A stretch of 6,976 nt of DNA from Bacillota bacterium (lineage in GTDB: Bacteria > Bacillota_A > Clostridia > DSM-8532). Below are positions 1-5,611 of this stretch, in pieces (positions within the stretch are counted from its first letter, which is position 1; each line of letters starts with the position of its first letter). The stretch is taken from assembly GCA_023424865.1 (NCBI GenBank), contig JAFADM010000108.1, positions 1 to 6,976 on the forward strand. Reading direction: 5' to 3'. Both the position numbers and the translations under genes were made by a program. A model generated the notes under the pieces. It ran no database searches and was not told where the DNA came from. It worked only from the letters and a program-made list of their open reading frames with translations.

Positions 1-167
1 GAACTAACCCCTTTACCATACCCTTTTCAAGATCGGAAATGGCCGATTACCTGTGTGTGGACCGTTCCGCTCTTTCCCAGGTACTTGGGAAAATGCAGGA
101 AGAGGGCATGGTGCGGTTTCAAAAAAACAAATTTGAGCTGGTTGACGGAGTATTGGACAAGCTATGA
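1..167 (+). CDS. Crp/Fnr-family transcriptional regulator, C-terminal end (5' truncated by window)
   Basis: Only the last 54 codons are present; reading begins at base 3 and ends at a TGA at 165-167. The fragment is the winged helix-turn-helix of the Crp/Fnr family. It has an IPFSRSEMADYL segment, followed by the recognition-helix signature VDRSALSQVLGKM, then a wing (EEGMVRFQKNKFEL). The family's N-terminal cyclic-nucleotide-binding-like sensor domain lies outside the window, so the effector cannot be read. Members are cytoplasmic DNA-binding dimers that respond to redox, gas, metabolite or cNMP signals. The stop codon overlaps the start of the downstream glycosylase gene (ATGA), so the two are almost certainly co-transcribed and translationally coupled. 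The family call is firm; the specific regulon is unknown. Confidence 0.88.
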   Translation, partial: TNPFTIPFSRSEMADYLCVDRSALSQVLGKMQEEGMVRFQKNKFELVDGVLDKL

Positions 168-769
168 ACTATTTTCAATATGGACAGACAGAAACCGCTT
201 ACTTAAAGCGGAAGGACAAGAAACTGGGGGCAGCTATCGAACGAATTGGATCCATTGAACGTGAGGTTACTTCGGATCTGTTTTCAGCCCTCATGGAAAG
301 CATCATCAGCCAGCAAATATCCACCAGGGCAGCCGAAACGGTTACGGAACGCTTTTATAAGCTTCTCGGAGGCACGGTTACCCCTGAGACCGTTTTAAAG
401 GCCGGTACGGAAGCGGTGAAGGGCTGTGGCTTAAGCTACCGGAAGGCATCCTATATTCTGGGCTCTGCCGAAGCAGGAACCGGGGGGCTTGTGAATTTCA
501 GCCAGCTGTCGGTTTTGCCGGATAAGGATATAATTAAAATCCTTTCCTCATTGAAAGGGGTAGGTGCTTGGACTGCCGAAATGCTTCTCATTTTTGCTCT
601 GGAACGGCCCGACGTGGTAAGCTTCGGGGATTTGGGAATCCGCCGCGGCATGATGAGGCTGTATGGCCTTGATGCGTTAAGCAGGGAGCAGTTTGAAGTA
701 TACCGCAAACGCTACTCCCCCTATGGATCGGTGGCATCCCTTTACCTGTGGGCACTGGCAGCCGAATAG
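164..769 (+). CDS. AlkA-type DNA-3-methyladenine glycosylase (HhH-GPD superfamily), compact form
   Basis: This 201-residue protein is predicted to remove alkylated purines from DNA in base-excision repair. Visible features in order are the helical segment SIISQQIS (about residues 47-53, typical of the HhH-GPD core), the helix-hairpin-helix SLKGVGAWTAEM (about 129-140, with the G-V-G turn), and the segment VSFGDLGIRRG, where D156 fits the catalytic aspartate. It lacks the extra N-terminal domain of E. coli AlkA, so it is a core-only version. No cysteine cluster of the Nth/MutY Fe-S type is seen, which argues against endonuclease III. The ATG at 164 overlaps the upstream regulator's stop by 4 nt. 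No strong Shine-Dalgarno was needed to choose it, because coupling explains initiation. The exact substrate range cannot be read from sequence. Confidence 0.9.
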   Translation: MNYFQYGQTETAYLKRKDKKLGAAIERIGSIEREVTSDLFSALMESIISQQISTRAAETVTERFYKLLGGTVTPETVLKAGTEAVKGCGLSYRKASYILGSAEAGTGGLVNFSQLSVLPDKDIIKILSSLKGVGAWTAEMLLIFALERPDVVSFGDLGIRRGMMRLYGLDALSREQFEVYRKRYSPYGSVASLYLWALAAE

Positions 770-770
770 G

Positions 771-792
771 CCGGACGCAGTCCTGGTTTTTT
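771..792 (+). terminator. Small intrinsic terminator after the glycosylase gene
   Basis: One base after the stop codon, CCGGAC pairs with GTCC-T-GG: four pairs, a bulged T at 784, then two more pairs, around a GCA loop. Six T residues follow directly (787-792). The stem is short and bulged, so it may be leaky, but its position and T-tract fit the end of the regulator-glycosylase transcript. Confidence 0.6.
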
Positions 793-800
793 AATTGATT

Positions 801-830
801 CCTCAGGATCCCCTTATTTTATCCTATAGG
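801..830 (+). other. Leader hairpin / palindrome upstream of the DinB-like gene
   Basis: CCT (801-803) and AGGAT (805-809) can pair with ATCCT (821-825) and AGG (828-830) across an 11-nt loop. The 3' arm includes the perfect 8-bp palindrome CCTATAGG (823-830), which ends 4 nt before the Shine-Dalgarno. There is no T-tract after it, so it is not a terminator. No convincing -35/-10 pair was found between 787 and 849. Confidence 0.4.
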
Positions 831-849
831 CTTTAAAGGAGGCAAAACC

Positions 850-1533
850 ATGACCTACAAACCTTCCGCCGACTGGAATCCCGCACAGGCCCGCTTGAGG
901 GAAATGCTACGCAAGCCGGATTGCTTTCAGGATGCCCTTAACCTGTGCTCCCAGCTCCATGCCATAGTGCACCGCGGAACCGTAACCGGTGCGTCGCAAG
1001 CAACTCTGGCAGACCTTGTCGTTAACGGTCTTACCGAAGGCGCTTTTCGCCGGATGCCCACCGTAAAGGACGTTACTATTGCCTGGAACCTTTGGCACAT
1101 TACCCGCATTGAGGATATTACCATGAACCTTTTAGTGGCGGATGGCGCTCAGGTTTTAAATGAGGAGTGGCATAAGAGGCTTCATACTAAAGTAAGGGAT
1201 ACGGGAAACGCCATGACCGACGATGAAATTCTGTCCTTCAGCGGGGAAGTGGACAAAGAGGCCCTGCTGAACTACAGAGATGCGGTTGGCTTAAGAAGCA
1301 GGGAGATTCTCGGAAGGCTCACGCCAAAGGATATTACCCGTAAATTTACCGCTTCTCAAAAACAGGGGATAATGGAAGCGGGCGGCCTGACAGAACACCC
1401 CGACTCCATCTGGCTGCTGGACTTCTGGGGCCGGAAGGATGTGGCGGGCATTCTTTTAATGCCCTTAACGCGGCACCAGCACGGACACCTCAACGACTGC
1501 CTGAAGCTTCGAAAAAAATGCAAGAATCCGTAA
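850..1533 (+). CDS. DinB-like superfamily protein (putative metal-binding four-helix bundle)
   Basis: This 227-residue cytoplasmic protein carries the DinB/YfiT-like pattern. A histidine sits in an early helix (H83, in the context WNLWHITRIED), and an HxxxH sits in the last helix (H209 and H213, in TRHQHGHLNDC). In the family these three histidines bind a divalent metal. Some family members are thiol-dependent transferases or damage-inducible proteins, but most have no known substrate, so no reaction is assigned. The start is well supported by AAAGGAGG at 835-842, seven bases before the ATG. The gene appears monocistronic: a terminator lies upstream and a new promoter lies between it and tyrS. 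It is not homologous to E. coli DinB (DNA polymerase IV), which shares only the name. Confidence 0.75.
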   Translation: MTYKPSADWNPAQARLREMLRKPDCFQDALNLCSQLHAIVHRGTVTGASQATLADLVVNGLTEGAFRRMPTVKDVTIAWNLWHITRIEDITMNLLVADGAQVLNEEWHKRLHTKVRDTGNAMTDDEILSFSGEVDKEALLNYRDAVGLRSREILGRLTPKDITRKFTASQKQGIMEAGGLTEHPDSIWLLDFWGRKDVAGILLMPLTRHQHGHLNDCLKLRKKCKNP

Positions 1534-1561
1534 GACTTTGGCAAGACTTTTTTAAAGAGCC

Positions 1562-1590
1562 TTGTGACTTTTTGTACAGGACGATATAAT
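1562..1590 (+). promoter_or_regulatory. Sigma-A-type promoter of tyrS
   Basis: TTGTGA at 1562-1567 (four of six matches to TTGACA) and a perfect TATAAT at 1585-1590 are separated by 17 bp. Transcription would start near 1597, giving a leader of about 40 nt before the tyrS ATG. Confidence 0.75.
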
Positions 1591-1636
1591 ACTAAAGCGG
1601 GCTACGCCTGCTTATGAATCTGAAAGGAAGTCGATC

Positions 1637-2878
1637 ATGCAAACGTCAGCAAGAAATGTATTTGATGTTTTATCGGAGCGGGGCTTTATTGCTCAAACCA
1701 CCCATGAGGACAAAATCAAAGAGCTTTTGGGAAGCGGTCCCGTTACCTTTTATATAGGCTTTGATCCCACTGCGGACAGCCTTCATGTGGGCCATTTGCT
1801 CCAATTGGTTGTTATGGCTCATATGCAGAGGGCAGGGCACCGGCCCGTGGCTATTATCGGCGGCGGTACAGCCATGGTTGGGGATCCTTCGGGCAAATCC
1901 GACATGCGAAAAATGCTGACCCGGGATGAAATCCGCAATAACGGCGAATGCTTCAAAAGACAAATGCGAAACCTGGTTCAATTCGGTGAGGATAAAGCCC
2001 TTATGATTGACAACGGCGACTGGCTGCTGGAGCTTAACTACGTTGATTTTCTAAGACGTGTGGGTGTTCATTTTTCCGTCAACCGCATGCTTACTGCGGA
2101 ATGCTTTAAAAGCCGTCTTGAAAAAGGCCTCTCCTTTATTGAATTCAATTATATGCTCATGCAGAGCTATGACTTTTTAAAGCTGTACCAGGATCTGGGC
2201 TGCCGCCTCCAGCTTGGAGGAGACGATCAATGGTCCAATATTCTGGGCGGCATCGAGCTGATACGGAGAGTTGAAAGCGGAGAAGCCTATGGCATGACAT
2301 TCCAGCTTCTAACCACCAGCGAAGGCAAAAAAATGGGCAAGACAGAAAAGGGTGCGGTTTGGCTGGATCCTGCAAAGACAAGCCCTTATGATTTTTATCA
2401 GTACTGGCGCAATGTTCAGGATGCCGACGTCATTAAATGCCTGAAGCTTCTTACCTTTGTTCCCATGGAACAAATCAGGGAGATGGAAACCTGGAAGGAT
2501 GCCAAACTTAACGATGCCAAGAAAACTCTGGCTTATGAGTTAACCAAGCTTGTCCATGGCGAGGAAGAAGCCAACAAGGCCCACTCCACAGCGGAGGCTC
2601 TCTTTGGTCAGGGGGCGTCCACCGGCGATATGCCTACCTCACAGGTTGATAGGAGCCTTATTGAAAAGGGAACGGGTATTCTGGATCTGCTGGTGGAGAC
2701 GGGACTTGTCCCCTCCAAGGGAGAAGGTCGGCGCCTTATCCAGCAGGGAGGCCTTTCTGTAAACGGTGAAAAAGTGGACAACCAGGACCGGCTCATTACC
2801 CTTTCGGATCTTGTAAACGATGAGATTATCATTAAAAAGGGTAAAAAATCTTATAACCGAATTATTCTGGAAGATTAA
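1637..2878 (+). CDS. tyrS: Tyrosyl-tRNA synthetase (class I, TyrS-type)
   Basis: The 413-residue cytoplasmic enzyme attaches tyrosine to tRNA-Tyr using ATP. The class I HIGH motif is HVGH at 50-53 inside [14 protein letters not shown], and the KMSKS loop is KMGKT at 232-236. Judged against the Geobacillus stearothermophilus TyrRS active site, Y39, T78, D83, Y172, Q176 and D179 occupy the positions of Y34, T73, D78, Y169, Q173 and D176. The GDDQWSNI segment (about 195-202) is also typical. The C-terminal S4-like RNA-binding domain spans roughly 346-410 ([21 protein letters not shown]). Length is normal for the bacterial family and all key residues are present. AAAGGAAG at 1623-1630 precedes the ATG by six bases. 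It has its own promoter and a hairpin after its stop. Confidence 0.98.
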   Translation: MQTSARNVFDVLSERGFIAQTTHEDKIKELLGSGPVTFYIGFDPTADSLHVGHLLQLVVMAHMQRAGHRPVAIIGGGTAMVGDPSGKSDMRKMLTRDEIRNNGECFKRQMRNLVQFGEDKALMIDNGDWLLELNYVDFLRRVGVHFSVNRMLTAECFKSRLEKGLSFIEFNYMLMQSYDFLKLYQDLGCRLQLGGDDQWSNILGGIELIRRVESGEAYGMTFQLLTTSEGKKMGKTEKGAVWLDPAKTSPYDFYQYWRNVQDADVIKCLKLLTFVPMEQIREMETWKDAKLNDAKKTLAYELTKLVHGEEEANKAHSTAEALFGQGASTGDMPTSQVDRSLIEKGTGILDLLVETGLVPSKGEGRRLIQQGGLSVNGEKVDNQDRLITLSDLVNDEIIIKKGKKSYNRIILED

Positions 2879-2894
2879 TCACCCGTCACGCCTA

Positions 2895-2997
2895 TCTTCT
2901 GGGTAAAGCCAGGTTCCATCCGGCTTTACCCGGAGGAAGCCGGGCGGAATTATTAAAAAAGCGAATCCTGCTTTAAAACTGCAGAAAAATCCGCCCG
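2895..2997 (+). repeat. Nested inverted repeats (three competing hairpins) after tyrS
   Basis: Three stems can form here. Stem A: GGGTAAAGCC (2901-2910) with GGCTTTACCC (2922-2931), a perfect 10 bp that extends to 2895/2937 with two G-T pairs. Stem B: CCGGCTT (2920-2926) with AAGCCGG (2937-2943), plus TTCC (2914-2917) with GGAA (2946-2949) across a 2x2 internal loop. Stem C: CGGGCGGA (2941-2948) with TCCGCCCG (2990-2997), enclosing 41 nt that include a minor AAAGC/GCTTT stem. B excludes both A and C, while A and C can coexist. None is followed by a T-tract. Stem A probably marks or protects the tyrS 3' end. No coding region is visible between 2879 and 3083. Confidence 0.6.
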
Positions 2998-3034
2998 CTA
3001 AACCAATAAGAATGGAAATATTTTATTTAGCTAC

Positions 3035-3064
3035 TTGACCGAAGTCCAATTTATTAAGTATAAT
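3035..3064 (+). promoter_or_regulatory. Promoter of the tRNA pair
   Basis: TTGACC (3035-3040) and a perfect TATAAT (3059-3064) are separated by 18 bp, and the first tRNA begins 20 nt after the -10. Strength and placement fit a stable-RNA promoter. Confidence 0.8.
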
Positions 3065-3083
3065 AGATTTTGCCCAATGACGT

Positions 3084-3159
3084 TCCTCAATAGCTCAGTC
3101 GGTAGAGCATGCGGCTGTTAACCGCAGGGTCGTAGGTTCGAGTCCTACTTGAGGAGCCA
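3084..3159 (+). tRNA. tRNA-Asn (anticodon GTT)
   Basis: A complete 76-nt cloverleaf. The acceptor stem is TCCTCAA paired with TTGAGGA, the D stem GCTC/GAGC, and the anticodon stem TGCGG/CCGCA with loop CTGTTAA (anticodon GTT at 3117-3119). The T stem is GTAGG/CCTAC with a TTCGAGT loop. G73 is followed by an encoded CCA. GTT reads asparagine codons AAC and AAU. It is five bases upstream of the second tRNA and is co-transcribed with it. Confidence 0.97.
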
Positions 3160-3164
3160 TTTTT

Positions 3165-3241
3165 GGGCCTTTAGCTCAGTTGGTTAGAGCGACCGGCTCA
3201 TAACCGGTTGGTCCGGGGTTCGAGTCCCTGAAGGCCCACCA
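3165..3241 (+). tRNA. tRNA with CAT anticodon: elongator tRNA-Met or lysidine-modified tRNA-Ile2
   Basis: A complete 77-nt cloverleaf. The acceptor stem is GGGCCTT/AAGGCCC, the D stem GCTC/GAGC, and the anticodon stem ACCGG/CCGGT with loop CTCATAA (CAT at 3199-3201). The T stem is CGGGG/CCCTG with one G-T pair. A73 is followed by an encoded CCA. It is not the initiator: the first base pair is a normal G-C, and the anticodon stem lacks the three G-C pairs GGG/CCC. CAT is shared by elongator methionine and by the isoleucine AUA reader, in which TilS converts C34 to lysidine. I favour elongator Met but cannot exclude Ile2. Confidence 0.93.
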
Positions 3242-3246
3242 GAAGG

Positions 3247-3284
3247 AAAGATGATTAAGCTTAATAGCCTGATCATCTTTTTTT
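3247..3284 (+). terminator. Intrinsic terminator of the tRNA transcript
   Basis: AAAGATGAT (3247-3255) pairs perfectly with ATCATCTTT (3272-3280) across a 16-nt loop. The descending arm runs into seven T residues (3278-3284). It lies 5 nt after the second tRNA's CCA. Confidence 0.9.
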
Positions 3285-3296
3285 GTTTAACAGCCG

Positions 3297-3311
3297 TTTG
3301 CTTAAAGCAAA
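3297..3311 (+). promoter_or_regulatory. 15-bp palindrome, possible operator upstream of trmK
   Basis: TTTGCTT (3297-3303) and AAGCAAA (3305-3311) form a perfect 7-1-7 inverted repeat. The one-base centre makes it a better DNA palindrome than an RNA hairpin. It lies in the only space (3285-3393) where the trmK operon promoter can be after the tRNA terminator. I found no convincing -35/-10 pair there; TATTAT at 3335-3340 is a weak -10 candidate. Confidence 0.3.
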
Positions 3312-3393
3312 TCTGGATAAGCTGGCGGGGTTCTTATTATCAATCGAAGGTATTGTACGGAAACAGTAGGCCTATTTTGGAACAGGGGACTTT

Positions 3394-4101
3394 ATGCAGT
3401 TAAAAGGAAGACTCAAGGTCATATACGATAGAATACCCGTTTGCGGCATCCTTGCCGACATCGGAACGGATCATGCCCATATACCCGCAGCCGCTCTTAT
3501 AAACGGGCTTTGCAAAAAGGCTCTGGCCTGTGATGTGAGAACAGGGCCTCTCGAGAGGGCCTTGGAAACAAAGCAAAGGTATGGCCTTGGCGATGAGCTG
3601 GAGCTGAGGCTGGGCTCAGGTCTGGAGCCTCTTAAGGAAGAGGAGTGCGATGTGATTATTCTCGCGGGTATGGGAGGAAACCTTATAGGGGAGCTTTTGA
3701 CCCAGCAGCGGCATAAGGCGCATAGGGCCCGGCGAATCATACTTCAGCCCATGCACGCCCAGGAGTCGGTAAGGCCCTACCTGTGGGAGAACGGCTTCGA
3801 GGTGGAAGAGGAAGCCCTTGCCCGGGAAGGTGATAAAATCTATCAGGTTCTGGCCGTACGCTATAATGAAAGTGAACGAAGGACAAGCCCTCTTGCACCG
3901 GAACAGGCCTGGAAGGCCGTCATTGGTGAAAAGCTCATAACAGAAAGGGAGCCCTTGCTGAAGCTTTGGATAGAGAATAGAAAAAACCGTCAGCAGCGTA
4001 TTGTAGACGGCATGGCAAAAGCATTGGCGCCCCGGGGCCAGTACGAGCGGGAAGCGGCTCTTCTGGGACAGCTTGAGGAGCTTTTGAAGCAAATCCCGTG
4101 A
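3394..4101 (+). CDS. trmK: tRNA (adenine(22)-N1)-methyltransferase TrmK
   Basis: The 235-residue protein is predicted to methylate N1 of A22 in the tRNA D-loop region using S-adenosylmethionine (COG2384, B. subtilis YqfN/TrmK). The SAM-binding motif I is ADIGTDHAHIP at 21-31, an acidic strand end CDV follows at 45-47, AGMGG lies at 91-95, and the family-typical LQP segment at 117-119 is followed by MHAQE. Residues from about 180 to 233 are charged and helical, fitting the C-terminal coiled-coil domain known in TrmK. Length is typical of the family. AGGGGA at 3384-3389 lies four bases before the ATG, a close but usable Shine-Dalgarno. The trmK-Nif3 order is conserved in many Firmicutes and supports the call. 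Confidence 0.93.
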   Translation: MQLKGRLKVIYDRIPVCGILADIGTDHAHIPAAALINGLCKKALACDVRTGPLERALETKQRYGLGDELELRLGSGLEPLKEEECDVIILAGMGGNLIGELLTQQRHKAHRARRIILQPMHAQESVRPYLWENGFEVEEEALAREGDKIYQVLAVRYNESERRTSPLAPEQAWKAVIGEKLITEREPLLKLWIENRKNRQQRIVDGMAKALAPRGQYEREAALLGQLEELLKQIP

Positions 4102-4110
4102 TGAGAACTA

Positions 4111-4141
4111 CTCCTGAAACCCGAATGGGTTAAGCCGGGAG
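4111..4141 (+). other. Hairpin in the trmK-Nif3 gap
   Basis: AACCC (4118-4122) pairs with GGGTT (4127-4131) around GAAT. CTCCTG (4111-4116) pairs with CGGGAG (4136-4141), with one G-T pair, across a small internal loop. No T-tract follows, so it is more likely a processing or stability element than a terminator. Confidence 0.4.
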
Positions 4142-4178
4142 TGAATAAAGGCGAATACAAGGGAGAATACGAGGAAAT

Positions 4179-4186
4179 AAAGGAGG
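4179..4186 (+). promoter_or_regulatory. Ribosome binding site that fixes the Nif3 start
   Basis: A full AAAGGAGG lies five bases before the ATG at 4192. It decides against the in-frame GTG at 4141, which would add 17 charged residues encoded by purine-rich leader sequence. Confidence 0.85.
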
Positions 4187-4191
4187 AAACC

Positions 4192-5484
4192 ATGGTAAAG
4201 CTGGGAGATATTCAAAAGTGGCTGGAAGAGAAAGCGCCGCTGTATTTGCAGGAGAGCTACGACAACAGCGGCCTTCTGGTTGGGGACATTGACAGAGAAA
4301 TCACAAGTGTAGCCCTTTGCCTGGATCTGGATGAACAGAACCTTCGCCGGGCCGTTAGAGAGAAAAGGGATCTTATCATCGTCCATCATCCTCCTGTTTT
4401 TAAAGCCATAAAGACCTTTCACAGCGGAACCCGGGAAGGGCGCCTTCTCTATACCGCCGTAAAGGAGGATGTGGCTGTTTATGCCTGCCACACCAATTAT
4501 GACGGCGCGGCGGGGGGGCTTACCGACAGGCTTTGCTCCCTTCTGGGCCTTATGGATATAAAACCGCTTAAAGGCTGGGAGGATCAGGGCAAGGAGCATT
4601 TGCTGCCCGAGGAAAAACGGCTTGCCAGTGGCTGGGGAAGAGTCGGGAACCTTACCTCCCCAAAGGTCACGGACGTGTTTTTAAAGCAGGTCAGGGAGTT
4701 ATTGAATACCTCTTTTTTAAGAACAGCAGGAAAGAAACCTGAAATTATCCGACGCCTGGGGGTATATAACGGATCCTATGACAGAGCTATTCTTCCCTAT
4801 CTGATAAAGGAAAAGGTGGACGCCCTTTTAACAGGGGATCTTAAATACCATGATGCCCAGGAGCTGGAGCAAAAGGGTCTGTTTGCAGTGGATGGGGGAC
4901 ATTTTCCCACGGAGAGCCTTTTTTCCCGGGAGCTGGCCAGGGAGCTTGCCCACAGCTTTCCCATGCTTAAGGTTGAGGCGTATGAGGGCAAGGATGTGTT
5001 TACCCTTGAGACCGATTCTCTCGTTTCCGCTCATGAGCTTTTTAACCGCATTCACGATTTGGCCCGCGCCCAATTCAAGCAAATAAAAAGCATAAGGCCC
5101 TGCAGCCTCATCTTTCCGCCGGGCAACTATATCCGCTTAAACGGACGGCATTATAAGCAAAGCTATGGCATTCCCGTCATTCAGGTGGAAAAAGCGGGGG
5201 ATATGGGTTTTAACCTTGACGGAGTTTTCTTTGAATTTTTCATTCCCAGGGAAGAGGTTGTCAACCTGGATCTGGAGTGGTTTTCACAGTATACTCTCGA
5301 GCTGTACGGAGGAGAAAACTGTACTCTTGATTTTTACAGCCCGGGGGATACACTGGAAGCGGTAACGAATAAGGTTTACAATTCAACTGAGGAGCATATT
5401 GGTATAAGCGTCTATCTTCCTTATGGCAGAGATGACTACTGGGAGGAATTCCTCCTTGCGTCTTCCAGAATATATCCCGATTAA
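4192..5484 (+). CDS. Nif3/DUF34 family metal-binding protein with a C-terminal extension
   Basis: 430 residues. Residues 1 to about 260 are a complete Nif3 (YqfO/YbgI/NIF3L1) core: the N-terminal QESYDNSGLLVGD (20-32), VHHPP (64-68), HTNYD (100-104), TGDLKYHDA (214-222) and DGGHFPTE (234-241). The histidines and acidic residues in these motifs form the family's di-metal site. These proteins are often labelled GTP cyclohydrolase I type 2, but the cellular role is unsettled, so no reaction is assigned. The linker between the two metal-site halves (about 115-210) has no recognisable PII-like insertion as in B. subtilis YqfO. Residues about 262-430 form a further domain that I do not recognise, with LIFPPGNYIRLNGRHY (306-321) and GFNLDGVFFEFFIPREE (339-355). 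The frame is open throughout. It follows trmK by 90 nt. Confidence 0.88.
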   Translation: MVKLGDIQKWLEEKAPLYLQESYDNSGLLVGDIDREITSVALCLDLDEQNLRRAVREKRDLIIVHHPPVFKAIKTFHSGTREGRLLYTAVKEDVAVYACHTNYDGAAGGLTDRLCSLLGLMDIKPLKGWEDQGKEHLLPEEKRLASGWGRVGNLTSPKVTDVFLKQVRELLNTSFLRTAGKKPEIIRRLGVYNGSYDRAILPYLIKEKVDALLTGDLKYHDAQELEQKGLFAVDGGHFPTESLFSRELARELAHSFPMLKVEAYEGKDVFTLETDSLVSAHELFNRIHDLARAQFKQIKSIRPCSLIFPPGNYIRLNGRHYKQSYGIPVIQVEKAGDMGFNLDGVFFEFFIPREEVVNLDLEWFSQYTLELYGGENCTLDFYSPGDTLEAVTNKVYNSTEEHIGISVYLPYGRDDYWEEFLLASSRIYPD

Positions 5485-5611
5485 CTCCTTTAGTACCTTG
5501 CCGCTGATAAGCGCCAATAAAAAGTAAGTTATTTCATTGTCGCTTCGCATGTATGGGGTTTTCGGGCATAGCCCGTTTGAGATACGGAATGAAAAGAGGT
5601 GTGGCAGCGTT

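Noticed and set aside
55..258. 67-codon + strand frame overlapping the regulator end and glycosylase start
   Set aside because: It is out of frame with two well-supported genes and its tryptophan-rich product resembles nothing; a shadow frame.
1534..1571. Possible terminator after the DinB-like gene
   Set aside because: CAAG/CTTG and CTTT/AAAG can pair only with mismatches, and the T-tract is interrupted. The tyrS promoter overlaps it, so I do not call a terminator.
2879..3083. Mobile element or CRISPR remnant in the non-coding stretch
   Set aside because: There is no transposase fragment, no target-site duplication and no regularly spaced repeat; only hairpin-forming inverted repeats are visible.
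3353..3378. TTGTAC ... TATTTT as the trmK promoter
   Set aside because: The spacing is only 14 bp, too short for a sigma-A promoter.
4141..4191. In-frame GTG start extending the Nif3 protein by 17 residues
   Set aside because: The ATG at 4192 has a full AAAGGAGG five bases upstream and gives the normal Nif3 N-terminus. The extension is purine-rich leader that reads as a low-quality E/K/Y peptide and overlaps the hairpin end.
3616..4599. Two long antisense open frames on the - strand (158 and 163 codons) opposite trmK and the Nif3 gene
   Set aside because: They lie opposite genes with clear family motifs, have no recognisable domains or ribosome sites, and are explained as codon-bias shadows.
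5563..5578. CGGGC-ATA-GCCCG hairpin upstream of holA as a terminator
   Set aside because: The stem is only 5 bp with a 3-nt loop, and just three T residues follow. It is too weak to call, though it might cause pausing.
5537..5611. In-frame TTG start extending HolA by 25 residues
   Set aside because: There is no good ribosome binding site before it, and the added residues do not resemble HolA. The ATG at 5612 has AAGAGGTG upstream.
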